Shown here one piece after another: positions 40,275 to 51,450 of a stretch of DNA of 64,000 nt. The stretch covers positions 9,846,043 to 9,910,042 of the forward strand of contig CM077155.1 of the NCBI GenBank assembly GCA_039583875.1, written 5' to 3'. The DNA is from Platanthera guangdongensis. Its lineage: Eukaryota > Streptophyta > Magnoliopsida > Asparagales > Orchidaceae. The notes beneath the pieces are model-generated. The model had not been told where the DNA came from, searched no databases, and was given only the letters and a program-made list of their open reading frames with translations. The number at the start of each line of letters is the position of its first letter. Positions within the stretch are counted from its first letter, which is position 1. The position numbers and the translations under genes are program-made.

Positions 40275-42223
40275 TGTTAGGTATTTTATCCACACTAACC
40301 CAGATTTGATGAAGTCACCCTTGAACTATGATGAATTAAGTTGTATTTGATGCTTGGTTTGAGTTATGTATTTGCAGGAATTATTATGGGAAGTGTAGAC
40401 CAATATCAGTCTACAATGGGTCACCAAACACAGTACCTTACAATGTAATCTCTCATTATGTGTTCCAAAGTGTTGACTCATGTGTAGCCTCTCAATTAGG
40501 ATACACTTCATATTCAAGCTCTAGGACTAAGTGAAAAGACTTGATGTTGGTTTCACCTTAGAAGAAGAAAAATTTCTGTTAAGAAAATTTCCTAAGTAAA
40601 GTACTTGAGTAGCTCTATACTTACTCGAGTAAGTTACTGAGTTCATACTCGAGTAGTTAAGATATACTCGAGTAGTCCAATTATGGCTCTCGAGTAGTTA
40701 AAACAACTACTCGAGTAGTTTCCTTTCACCTCTCGGGTTTACAGAAATTTTCTTCTCGAAAATTTTCTAAGTTAAATACTCGAGTAGTACTATATAGTAC
40801 TCGAGTAGTTTTATCTTCTCTCTCGAGTAGTTAAATTCTGACTCTCGTGTAGTTCTCACATACTCGAGTAGTCTAAGTCATGTACTCGAGTAGTTCATCT
40901 ACTACTCGAGTAGTCCATTATTTATACTCGAGTAATCCAGATTTCTATTCCAGAAAATTTCTCTAAGTGAATTTCTCGAGTAGTCTTTTCCATATACTCG
41001 AGTAGTTCTATTTGTCTCGAGTAGTTCAACTTCTATACTCGAGTAATCAGTTTTTCCTGTTCTAGAAATTCTCTAAGGGCTTGTCTCGAGTAGTTTCTTA
41101 TATACTCGATTAGTTCATTCTTATATACTCGAGTAGTATTTCTTTTACTCGAGTAATATGCTCCACCTCTCGTGTATGTACTCAAGTACTCGAGTAAGTC
41201 ATTTTGTTACTCGAGTGGCTGAGTCTTTCTCATTCTTATTTACTCGAGTAGTTGACTCCATGTACTCGAGTAATCATCTCTCTTTCTCTCGAGTAGTCTT
41301 TCTCATATACTCGAGTAGTCATCTTCTACCTACTCGAGTAGTGTTGCATATACTCGAGTAGTCTATTACATCTCGAGTAATTTACTTTGACTTTTCCAAA
41401 AATCGTTAAGTCTAGATAACGGTCTTATTCATAAACTTTGACGTGATTGGTCCACGTGTCTCTCATAATGACTTAATCATGTATAATCTTTTCTGATCCT
41501 ATAAAAGGTCTTATCTAAACCGACAAACCCTAACCTAAGAACAACGATTATTCTAAAAGAATTTCTGTCTCATCTCTCTCTCTCTCTCCAAGAAATGAAA
41601 TCCGCCACCGCCGCCGTCGCAGATTCCCGATCGGCTAGGGTTTTCATTTTCAGAGGATTCAGATTAAGAAGATTTTACAGATCGAGATTTCCGCTCAACT
41701 CTTCATCCTTTATTCGATCGTATAAAATCAAGAAGATTCAGATCTGATTTTGACGAGGTTTTCTTCACCTATCTGATAAAGCCGAAAAGTCTAGAAGAAC
41801 AAGATCCTGGACAATTACTTGCAGATCTGACAAGATTCATTGTTTGTATTTCACACATTTTAGTTCATTATTGTAGGAGAAGTTTTCTCCGAGTGTAGGA
41901 GTTTTTACACTATGAGATTGTAGGAAGTTTCATCTTCCGAGTGTAGATATGTTTTGTGGATCGATTTTGTAGGAACGTTGTTCCGCGGGTAGGATTGATT
42001 TTCAATCTGAGATAGTGGAGTAGCCGAGTCTAGTGTATTGCTAGATTAGTGAGAGAAAGTGGATGTACCCAAGGTTGGGGAACCACTATAAATATTGCCT
42101 CGTCTGTGTTTAATTGGTAGATTATTCTGTGCATTGGTTTGAAATTTTTATTCCGCATAAACACGCACATCTCGCCTATTCACCCCCCTCTAGGTGATTT
42201 AGGTAGGCAACTATTAACTTTCA
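40275..42223 (+). mobile_element. 3' LTR of the SIRE-type element
   Basis: TGTTAGGTATTTTATCC to TATTAACTTTCA, 1949 bp. It matches the 5' LTR, including the word array and TATA box, with many scattered substitutions, so the insertion is old compared with the nested elements. Several array words that read CTCAAGTAG in the 5' LTR read CTCGAGTAG here. Confidence 0.95.
40600..41385. repeat. CTCGAGTAG word array in the SIRE-type 3' LTR
   Basis: Same array as at 26465-27245, with positions and spacers conserved. Most words are intact; single changes such as CTCGATTAG near 41105 occur. Confidence 0.95.
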
Positions 42224-42405
42224 CAGTCACGGAGATTTGGTTGGGGTGCATTGGGCCTGCAGGCCTTGATGTTTAGGCTTACTACCAGTGGTGTCGTGGG
42301 GCGAGACAAGCCACCGGACCATGAAGGGTGCGGTGGGCCTCTGAGCTCTAAACCAGGGCTGCTGGTAGGGCGGCGACACTTGGTCTAAAGGGTCTGGTCG
42401 TTACA
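42224..42405 (-). repeat. Right arm of the foldback element
   Basis: From CAGTCACGGAGATTTGGTTG to GGTCTGGTCGTTACA, the reverse complement of 25843-26024. Its end TCGTTACA and the left end TGTAATGA are a terminal inverted pair. No target duplication of the foldback element itself is visible. Confidence 0.85.
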
Positions 42406-42422
42406 AAAAAGTGCACTTTTAT

Positions 42423-42665
42423 TGTAACGACCCGAGATTTGTCCCATAGCCCCCCATGACATCGCTACCGAGCTGCAGCCCAAGCACCCCAACCCCTCTC
42501 CTTCCACTGGCGGGTTGTTGGTGGTCACAGTCTCCCTTTGATGAGCATACTCGACAGTTAAGTTGGGTTGTACGGGGACTTCCCAGGAGGTCACCCATCC
42601 CAGTACTACTGTCGCTCAACCACGCTTAACTATGAAGTTCCTTCACTTCTCATCACCAGTTGAGC
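42423..42665 (-). mobile_element. Cassandra-like sequence with 5S rRNA homology
   Basis: The unit runs from TGTAACGACCCGAGATTTG to the chromovirus LTR at 42666. On the minus strand 42641-42565 reads TTCATAGTTAAGCGTGGTTG, then AGTAGTACTGGGATGGGTGA and CCTCCTGGGAAGTCCCCGTA, the 3' two thirds of plant 5S rRNA including the internal control region. Cassandra retrotransposons carry such 5S sequence in their LTRs. The 5S 5' part is missing, and only one unit is present, so a complete Cassandra cannot be shown. Confidence 0.65.
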
Positions 42666-43282
42666 TGCAACGCCCCCAAATTTTTTTAGATGATTTTATT
42701 TGGATGGGTATCGTCATATTTATGACGTCGTGGCATTACTCTTAACGTCGAGTTGACGACGCAATGCCGTTAAGGCATTTTCGCGTTCGTGCGGTCGAGT
42801 TGGCCGAATTCTTGTTGTAATGGGAAAATTTTGCGTTTGGAATTTATGTTAAGTAATTTTGGACTTGCTCGTCAAGTTTCGTCACAATCCGAGCGATATT
42901 TGGGGCTCGACAACTTTCCGAAGTTTTGTGGAATTTATGTTTGTTGTAAACTTTGAAAATTTATATCTCGAGAATGGCTTGTCGGATTTTTGTTTTGACT
43001 TCGTCGTTGTGTTGTAGCATCAGTGCTCGCCTACGGTGCGAATTTCGTTTGATTCGGCGCGCGTTCGGGCCTCCGTTTTGAACTCGTGTTTTCTTATTCA
43101 AAAATATATAAATATGATTATTTTAATATTATAGTACTATTCAAAAATCTCTTTTACTATTCATTTGTATAGTTCAATTTTTTGGATATATTTGCAAAAA
43201 AATTACTGTTAATTCAAGTGATTGTTTTGATTATTCCAGCCCTGTATTTATCTACTGGTGTCCTGCATCCTTGATTTTGAGT

Positions 43283-43650
43283 GCTATGTATTATACTCGA
43301 GTAAAGCCTTCTGCTACTTTAGTAAGGCATTCTGTTACTCGGGTAAGGTATTTTTTCCGCTACTCGAGTGATCCTCTCCTCTCGTGTGCTGCTGCTCGAG
43401 TGTGTTCGGCTTAGTTCTCGAGTGGCTGAATTGCACTCGAGTGATCTACTCGAGTGATCTTCTTCATACTCGAGTACTGCGTTCCTACCTATCGATTGGT
43501 CCTTGTTCGTCTCGAGTCATTCCTTCAGTTCTCGAGCTTTTTTGCTGGTCCTTCTCGAGTACTGTTGCATACTACTCGAGTAATGCTGTAGTACTCGACT
43601 GTTGCTTCTTCCTTGTTCTCGAGTACTAAATTTTAGTACTCGAGTAACTT
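43283..43650. repeat. CTCGAG word array in the Tekay-like LTR
   Basis: About 13 CTCGAG words in about 370 bp, mostly ACTCGAGTAA, ACTCGAGTGATC or TCTCGAGTACT. The spacers differ from those of the SIRE-type array, but the core word is the same. Confidence 0.9.
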
Positions 43651-43902
43651 GTTTTTCAACTTCCCGTGTGTTGTATATTCGTCCCTAGAAATTTCGTCCC
43701 TATTTACGTTTGAGAGCCTCTTTGAGAGTCAAACCGATGTCGTATGGAAAAATGGCTAACATAAAATGTTTTCATCTCGACGAGATCTACAACTTTCATG
43801 TTGGACACTTTTCGATTTGAAGCCATCCTAAACCTTTATTTTCGTCTTCCGCGCACCCGCTCGTAAACAGTCCGTTTTTGGACAAAACTTTTTATAATTA
43901 TA

Positions 43903-43906
<4 letters not shown>

Positions 43907-43988
<82 letters not shown>
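43907..43988. repeat. (TA)n microsatellite
   Basis: An uninterrupted TA run of about 80 bp follows a short ATAATTATATAATTA stretch. Such a run can be cruciform-forming, and its length may be misassembled. Confidence 0.95.
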
Positions 43989-43989
<1 letters not shown>

Positions 43990-45867
43990 TCTTATAACTT
44001 AGGGTAATTAGAGAAAACATTATCTACTTCATCATTCTGAACCGAACCAGAGATACGTAGGCGAGAGAGGCGAAGCCGTTCGTGAGTCTTCCCATGGCCG
44101 CCGATGGTGCTCCAGTGCTCGAAATCTTCAACCGAATATAGATCTGAAAAGCTCTCGTAGAGAGCTACGCCATCGTGGTAAAACCTTCCTCATTCCTTGA
44201 GTTTTCTCGTTAGGGTTTTTCGGGCCTAATCTCTTTTTCGACCATTTTTGTCTAGATTTCAACTTCCACCATCCTCTTTTGCTCCGATCTACGACGTGGA
44301 CTTACTCGGAGAACTTTTCCGGTAAAACCAAGGTAAGTGGTGGTTTCCCTCCTTTCTTCTTGTCCGTTTTCTGGTAACTATAAAGTTGTTCTTTAATTTT
44401 CAGCACTTTTGTCATTCCAAGATATTTCTATGTTTAATCTTTTCCTTGTTGATCGTTTGAAATTATAGGATCATGTCATGTTAAATTCAATCTTGATTAG
44501 GTATGTTTAGTCGTTCCTGGAATGTTTTAACGGTAGAATTTAATTGCTTATCTATCGATGTTGAGCGTGTTAGGTTTTATCTAATATTGTAAATCTCTCC
44601 TAGAGATTGATCAACCGCGTCTTGAATCTAGAAATGACAAGTAGGATCTGAAGAGCCAAATCTCGAGATATATGTGGTGGTTCTATTTATGGTTTTCTTG
44701 ATTGCGGGAGTTAATGGACGAAACCACCACCGCAATGTTTGATTCCTTTATTAGTACCTTGTGGAAGTCTACCAGGTTTTTGGGCATCTGCGGTATATGT
44801 TGGAGAGTATGAGACTCCCTCGTAGTTAGACGAATATTATATTCGTGAGGGTGTGTCCAGTTGAGTGACCACCTCGCCCGTATTTTTGAGTGGAGTCGAC
44901 CACAGGTGCCTAATAATGGTTTCGTACTTTTTCCTTATGATTTATTCATGTCATCACCTTTGAGCCTCGTGCATCTGGTGTACTCTTGTTCTACGTGACA
45001 AATCACGTATGAGTTCTTTTCCTATTGATGCTTTGTTTCTTTTGTACTTTACTTCAGTGCTTTTGGTCTTGTGCTGGTACCCCTTTTGACCTTTGTTTAT
45101 TTTGGCTTATTCTTTTTCTGCCATCATTTGTATTTTCTTGCTGAGGTGTTATGTCTTTGGAATGCCTCAGGTTCAGAGCAGTAGCTGATAACAGAGCTGG
45201 TTTTGGAGTTTCTGGGTGGCAGTGTTGGCCGTGGTAGTTGCCTCGTCTTACCGAGGTAGTTTGTTGGTTATTTTGTTTCACTGGTTCAGACATACTTTTC
45301 TATATGTGGGTTCGTGTCAGTTTGTTGATGCCCACAGGATTGTTATTTTTAGATACTTGATAGATGCTTAGTTCTCTATATGTGGATGTGTATTACTTGC
45401 TCTCTGGGATGATTTATGCTAGGAATGCATGTTAGGTATTTTCAAGTATAAATTCTACTACTATTACTTCATGTATTACATAATTTAAAACTATAACTTA
45501 TCATATTTAGTGACCGTAAAAGTTATCTTTACTACTATTATAAATTTAGGGTCTTGCATAACATGAGTTATTCTTTGGGGACGTTTATACTCATGTAGGA
45601 GGTTGGAGTCAATCTAAACAAGTATCTTCCGCAACGTATAATTATATTTTGATTCGTGGACTAGATGAGCCACTAAGCCGAGGGATACGGCTATCTACTG
45701 CACTTAAATGTATTTTTCCTTAAAATAACTTAAAGGATCTTTCTTCATGATTAAGTAGGTGTCTGCCTGAGCGTCCGCAGTTATCCACTGCTGACGTGGC
45801 ATCATGACGGGCATTTTCCCTTACTCTGATAAGTTATTATTTGCAGTGAAAATGAGGGTTGTGACTG

Positions 45868-45881
45868 TTGGTATCAGAGCC
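45868..45881 (+). promoter_or_regulatory. Primer binding site of the plus-strand Tekay-like element
   Basis: TTGGTATCAGAGCC matches the tRNA-iMet complement exactly; CAGGTTGC follows. Confidence 0.9.
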
Positions 45882-46539
45882 AGGTTGCTTGACAATTGAT
45901 CGGGCAACCTTCTCTTGTTATTATTAGTTGTTTCGTGACATTTCATGCACACAATGATGTATCATTAGTACGTCTTAGCCGAAGCATAGTTACTACACTC
46001 ATAGCATGATAAGAAGTATACGAAGCTTATTATGTAGTATGGGATGCATAATATGTGTTTGTATATGGATCCACCATAGGTGGCAACATGTGACAGTTAT
46101 GTAGTATGGGATGCATAACCACCCTCACATGGGTGCCCATTAGTACGTTTTCTTTTCTCGTTGTATGCGATGTTATGTAGTATGAGATGCATAACATTTC
46201 ATGTGTACGTCGCTCATAACATGCACTAGGGCCTTTTTAGAATGCATAGCACTACATACATTGCATATCATCGCATAAGCACGCGTACTAAGTTAAGGTT
46301 TACATGATGACACATGTACACACATAATTTTAAATAAGAATAAATAATACATGCATTCATGTCATAGGCATAAGAGTCCATAGGATGAGAGGATATCATC
46401 CTAAGTAGGACATAACATCATTATAAAATCCTAGAGCAAGTTGCAACGTGAGCAAGTGTCTTTTAAGTATGGTCTGAACTAGTCGTGTGGCTTTGTTGTA
46501 AGCCAGGATTTTGATGAGTTGTCCGTTTGCTTTTTAGAA

Positions 46540-47760
46540 ATGCCGCCAAAGCATCCCGCGACAAGGTCAACTCCACAGTCGGAGGGTGAGTCATCAGGTG
46601 TGCAAAGTGATGCGAATATCGAGAGTATGCGACAGAGCAATGAGGCTTTCTCGAGACAATTAGTTGCGATGCAATCGCAAATTGAGTCTTTGTTGTCTGC
46701 CGCTCCCGCACAGCAACCTTTAGTGCAAGAGCCTGCCTTAGGCCAAGTCGTGCCCGATACCCCTGCTCCTCTGGTGCCCCCGATGGAGTTACCACCAGAA
46801 ATGAATTTCATGTTGCACTTCCAGCGGTTGGGACCTCCCACCTATGACGGGAGTGCTGACTTCATGATCTTAGATGATTGGATCATCTCCATCGAAGAGA
46901 TGTTTCCGTATTCCGGGATTCTAGAAGCCCAGAAGGTAATGATTGCAGACTATCAGTTAAAGGGCCTGGCAAAGAGTTGGTGGATTCGTAAAACGGAGAG
47001 TCTGAAGGAAGGATGTTTTTGAGAATCTTTTAAGAAGATGCTGCTGAAGAAGTTTCTACCCTCGGTCGAGTAGGACCGCTTGATGAATAACTTCCTACAT
47101 CTAAAGCAGAGACAACTCTCGGTGAGCAAATACGAGATTGAGTTTAGCAGTTGAGCAGATTTTCTCCCGATTTGGTAGCTTCGGAGGAGGGTAGAGTGAA
47201 ACATTTCCTTGGTGGACTAAGAAGCGATGTCCAACAGTTGGCATGCGCCTATAGAGCAGAAGTTTATGCTGAGGCAGTGGAAGCCGCACTAATGGTTGAG
47301 GCGATTAAAAATGCCAAGAATCAAGGTGCTGCGGAGAGGAAAGATAAGAAGAAAGGTGTTGAGGATAGAAATTCTAGGGCAACCAACCCTCCTTTGAAAA
47401 AGAAAATTGGAGAGATTTGTAGCTTCTATGGTCGATCTGGCCACCCTTACGAAAAGTGTTTCAAAAGGGCCGCTACTCAGAAGTAGCAGCAGGTGCTCGC
47501 CATCCAAGGCGCACCTAAGGGAGAGCTTGTGTGCGCATTCTGTTCAAGGAAGGGTCATGATGAGAGTTGTTGCTGGTTGAAGGAAAAGACTTGCTTCTAG
47601 TGCCGGCAGAAGGGGCACCTGAAGACTTCAAGCCCCCAGGCTCAGTCCCCACTACAACTTGCCCTGCTTCGAGCTCTACCACAACCGCTAAACCTGGACA
47701 AAGGAAAAGGAAAGCTGAACGTGATGACCAGCGAGGAAGCCCAAACCTCTACGCAAGTGA
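46540..47760 (+). pseudogene. gag: Tekay-like gag with tandem zinc knuckles
   Basis: Starts MPPKHPATRSTPQSEGESSG; the capsid-like domain includes RLGPPTYDGSADFMILDDWI and GLAKSWWIRKTESL. Stops lie at 47020, 47071 and 47140 in the first frame; a missing base near 47149 shifts to PDLVASEEGRVKHFLGGLRS. Three knuckle-like units follow: CSFYGRSGHPYEKC (second Cys is Tyr), CAFCSRKGHDESC (one residue shorter than canonical) and CF-stop-CRQKGHLKTS. The order and spacing fit chromovirus gag, but it cannot make a full protein. Confidence 0.88.
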
Positions 47761-47831
47761 TATCAGGTTAGCCTCCGTTTAATTTATCTTTATTATTTAT
47801 CGTTGTTTCCCTAGTTATCGTTCGTTTAGTT

Positions 47832-49073
47832 ATGTATGTTACAGTTTTAGAGGAGTTTACTATGCGGAATAGGTGTACGCGCGTTCTTTTCGATTCGGGT
47901 GCCACCCATTCCTTTGTGTCCCGGAGGTTTGTTGATAAACATTTCCTGGATGTGGATCAATTAGGAGACTCCTTCAATGTCAAGCTTCCCTCCGGTGATT
48001 CGGTGATATCTAATCAAGGAGTACTGAGATGCCCTATTTAACTTGGCAATTTTCTGGCCTTTGCGGATCTGATGATTTTGGATCTGGCTGATTTTGACGT
48101 GATTTTGGGCATGAAATGGCTGTCCAAGTATGTTGCAGTCATCCAGTGCAAGGCTAAGCAATTGGATTTCAGGATGGACGACGGCCAACATATGAGCATC
48201 TATGGATTTCAGGACAGAGTTTCCCCTATCATTTCTGCAGTACGTGCTTGTCGTGCTATAGAATCTAGTTACGAGGCATTTTTAGTTTATATTTCTGCTC
48301 TGGAAACAGTTTTTATTACACCACGTCTTGAGGATGTCTCGGTGGTGCGAGAGTTTCCAGATATCTTTCCTGATAGTCTTCCAGTACTTACTCCTGAAAG
48401 GGAGATAGAGTTTGTGATAGACCTAGAGCCAGGTACTCGCTTGATTGCTAAGGCACCATACTGCATGGCTCCACGTGAGTTGGATGAGTTATGTACTCAG
48501 CTCGATGAGTTATTGAGGTGTGGTTTTATTAGACCAAGTTCTTCTCCGTGGGGTGCTCTGGTTTTGTTTGTAAAGAAGAAGGATGGAGCGATGAGACTTT
48601 GCATCGATTATAGGGAATTGAATAAGGTGATCGTTAAGAATAGATATCCCATGTCAAGGATTGATGATCTGTTCGATCAGTTGCGTGGTATCTCGGTATT
48701 TTCAAAGATCAATCTTCGCTCAGGCGACCACCAGTTGAGAATTCGCGAGGCAGATATTCCACGAACCGCTTTCCGTTTGCAGCATGGACATTATGAGTTT
48801 TTGGTGATGTCTTTCGGTTTAACGAATGCACCCTCTGCTTTCATGGATTTGATGAATATGGTGTTTAAGGATTTCTTGGAACGATTCGTTATTTTGTTTA
48901 TGGATGATGTCTTGGTGTATTCCCACAATGTTGAGGAGCATACTCAACATTTGCATTTGGTTTTGTCGACCCCGAGGGAGCTTAAGTTATATGCGAAGTT
49001 GAGCAAGTGTGAGTTCTGGCTACCTCAGGTGTCCTTTTGGGTCATATTATTAGCAAGGACGGTATTTCTGTAG
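47832..49073 (+). pseudogene. pol: Tekay-like protease and reverse transcriptase
   Basis: The protease reads RCTRVLFDSGATHSFVSRRF (D-S-G variant) and, after a TAA near 48041, [20 protein letters not shown]. The reverse transcriptase then has [80 protein letters not shown] and the catalytic box [12 protein letters not shown]. Odd residues are INLRS for LDLRS (catalytic Asp replaced by Asn), MSFGL for MPFGL, and FMDD for FIDD. The frame 48072-49073 is open until a missing T near 49034 shifts it. Confidence 0.93.
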
Positions 49074-49258
49074 ATCCGACCAAGATTTCTGCTGTGATGG
49101 AATGGGAGAGACCTTCTTCACCTAAGGAGATTAGGAGCTTCTTAAGCCTAGCTGGCTATTATAGAAGATTCATGGAAGGGTTTTCAGTGTTGTCGGCTCC
49201 TCTAACTAGACTTACTCAGAAGAATACTGCATTTATTTGGAGCGATAAGTGTGAAGAG
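49034..49258 (+). pseudogene. pol: Tekay-like RT-RNase H connection, cut by a solo LTR
   Basis: After the frameshift the protein reads [38 protein letters not shown] and FIWSDKCEE. It is broken after GAAGAG at 49258 by the solo LTR. The continuation AFQELNKRL is at 51038. Confidence 0.95.
49254..49258 (+). repeat. Target site duplication, left copy (AAGAG)
   Basis: AAGAG at 49254-49258 and 51033-51037 flank the solo LTR. Removing one copy and the LTR restores KCEEAFQELNKRL. Confidence 0.95.
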
Positions 49259-51032
49259 TGTTGGATCCCTAGTAAGATTTGGGCTAGGTTCACTAAGTTA
49301 GGATAATATGACTCACAATGTATAGCCAGGGTCATGGTTGTGTCCTAGAGTCTAGGCCAAGTCCTTAAAAGCAACACTGCATGGACCAGCTATCAACAAG
49401 ACTTCCAGAGACTCAAGACTTAGAGTTTTTCAAAAGACCAAGTAAAATGAGTTCGACGTTCGTCGAACTCAGGTCGACGATAGTCGTGCTCAGCTCGACG
49501 ATCTCAGAGTAAATTCTCTAAGCTGAGCTCGACGAACTTGCTACTCAGGTCGACGAACTTTGGACACTATACTTCAACACTTCAAGATCAGAAAAAATCT
49601 CTTTATTCTAAGTCCAGAGTCAGACTTTGTTCGATAAACTTGATTCTCAGCTCGACGAACTGTTACCACAATAGTTAGAGTTATCCAGCAGCAGTTAAGT
49701 GGTCCTCACTTGACGAAACCAATTCTTAGGTCGACGAATTCTGGATACTTCAGTTCAACACCTTCATCCAGAAGCATCTAAAATTATTTTAAGTCCATAA
49801 ACATTTTGCTGAACTTCAGTCGACGAAACCAGATATCAGCTCGACGATCTTGGAATTCAGCTCGACGAACAGAAGTCATCTAATCGATGAACTCAGCAAC
49901 TCAGCTCGACGAACTGTGAACTCAACTCGACGATTTCTGTTATCAGTTCGACGAATCCAGACTTAGTTATTTTCCATCCTTCTATCCCCTTCTTACTGCA
50001 ATAATTCCTAAGTAATTAATGCTCAAATATTCTCTGGAATATAACCATTAGACAGAGCATTGATTATGGTCTTCTCCAGGATTATTGCCTTCCATTTTTC
50101 CATGGGACAGTTGGGGAAATAATTCAATGTCGTTTATTCTCAAGGACGTCAACATTGATTGCAGATGATTTCAAAATTTCAAAAGACCATTTTTGACAGG
50201 AAATATAAAAGAGATTTTCTCTCTTCTTCCTGCATGAAGTGAGATAGACAGAATATAGAAGAACAAGAGAGACAGACAAAAAAAAAGACAATCAGTCTGA
50301 AAAATAAGGATCTCTCTATCTCTGCTCCTTACAAAGAACTCTGCTCACAGAAAACAGCCCCAGACCAGAAGAATATCTGCTTCCTGAAGAAGAACAATCA
50401 ATCAAATATCAAGAGTCTTTCTTCTTCATCTCTGCAGGACACTTCAAAGGACAACAAGAAATCCATCTATCAAAGAATTTCCTGGAGATTTCTCTGGTCA
50501 AAGCTGCAGATTGAAGGCCTACTTACCCTGTGCAAAGCTTCCCAGCCTGAACCCTTTTACATCTCAGGGGGGGCTTTGACAACATCACTGAATCCACATA
50601 GTCTTCTTATTGTGATTGAGAAAAGAAGACTTTCATCACTCTCTCATCCCCACCTCTGTACAGGGTTTTAATTCCCTTCAAAATTATTCTGGTTCACAAG
50701 TCTCCTTCCAAAAGACTTGAGGTTTTGTTTTTGAGTACCTGATCAAAAGCTCATTGGTGTCAGGCACCTGATCAAAAATCTGAGTGGATTCCCACCAGTT
50801 TGGTAGAAGAGTGGATGTACCCAGGTTGGGGAACCGCTATAAATTCTTGTGTTGTCTGGATGCCCATTTTTTGTGTTCTTGTTGTGGCTGTGATTATTAG
50901 GACTGCAGTTTATATTTAGTTTGTTTTATTCTGCACTTCTTAAATTGCAGCAAATGCTGTAAAGATTTTTAGGAATTAAGAATACTCTATTCCCCCCCTC
51001 TAGAGTATTTCTGATCTAACAACTCACTTTCA
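49259..51032 (+). mobile_element. SIRE-like solo LTR
   Basis: TGTTGGATCCCTAG to AACTCACTTTCA, 1774 bp, between perfect 5-bp duplications and with no internal region: the product of recombination between the two LTRs of a full element. It is the same family as the minus-oriented LTR at 12080-13765. It holds a TCGACGA word array (49450-49960), a TATA box AATATAAAAGAG (50202-50213) and the end CCCCCCCTCTAGAGTATTTC. Confidence 0.95.
49450..49960. repeat. TCGACGA word array in the SIRE-like LTR
   Basis: About 15 to 20 words of the type CTCGACGAACT, GGTCGACGA, GTTCGACGA at irregular spacing, often preceded by CTCAG. The minus-oriented copy of the family has the complementary TCGTCGA words at 13225-13560. 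Confidence 0.85.
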
Positions 51033-51450
51033 AAGAGGCTTTCCAAGAACTGAACAAGAGATTATATACTGCTCCAATTTTAACCTTACCTACTGAAGGA
51101 GTTGAGTATGCTGTGTATGTTGATGCATCACACATCGGACTTGGTTGCGTTTTAATGCAAGATAGTAAGGTGATCATGTATGGATCGAGGCAACTAAAGA
51201 CTCATGAGAGATAAACTATCCTACGCACGATTTGGAGTTTGCTGCTGTAATTTATGCGCTGAAGATTTGGCAACACCTATTGTATGGCGCGTTGTGCAAG
51301 ATCTATACGGACCATAAGAGTTTGAAGTACGTATTCACTCAGAAGGAACTAAATCTGTGCCAGCGTCGGTGGTTAGAATATGTGGCAGATTATGAAGTGG
51401 AAATTCTTTATCATCCAAGAAAGGCTAATATAGTAGCCGATGCTATAAGA
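51033..51450 (+). pseudogene. pol: Tekay-like RNase H, 3' part, truncated
   Basis: It starts with the right AAGAG copy and reads AFQELNKRLYTAPILTLPTE, YVDASHIGLGCVLMQDSKVI and, after a frameshift near 51212, [40 protein letters not shown] and [11 protein letters not shown]. The usual ADALSR end is reached, then the sequence changes abruptly to an LTR of another family. The integrase and chromodomain of this element are not in the window. Confidence 0.92.

Larger units (their letters stand above)
42666..45867 (+). mobile_element. 5' LTR of the plus-strand Tekay-like chromovirus
   Basis: TGCAACGCCCCCAAA at 42666 resembles the TGTAACGCCCC start of Tekay LTRs; the region ends at a clear primer site at 45868. 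About 3.2 kb. It has a CTCGAG word array (43283-43650) and a long TA run (43907-43988), and no coding sequence. The exact last base is unsure, because no CA directly precedes the primer site. Confidence 0.75.

Noticed and set aside
46463..46841. Minus-strand ORFs of 110 and 120 residues
   Set aside because: Antisense to the gag start MPPKHPATRSTPQSEG, which has the right context after the LTR and primer site.
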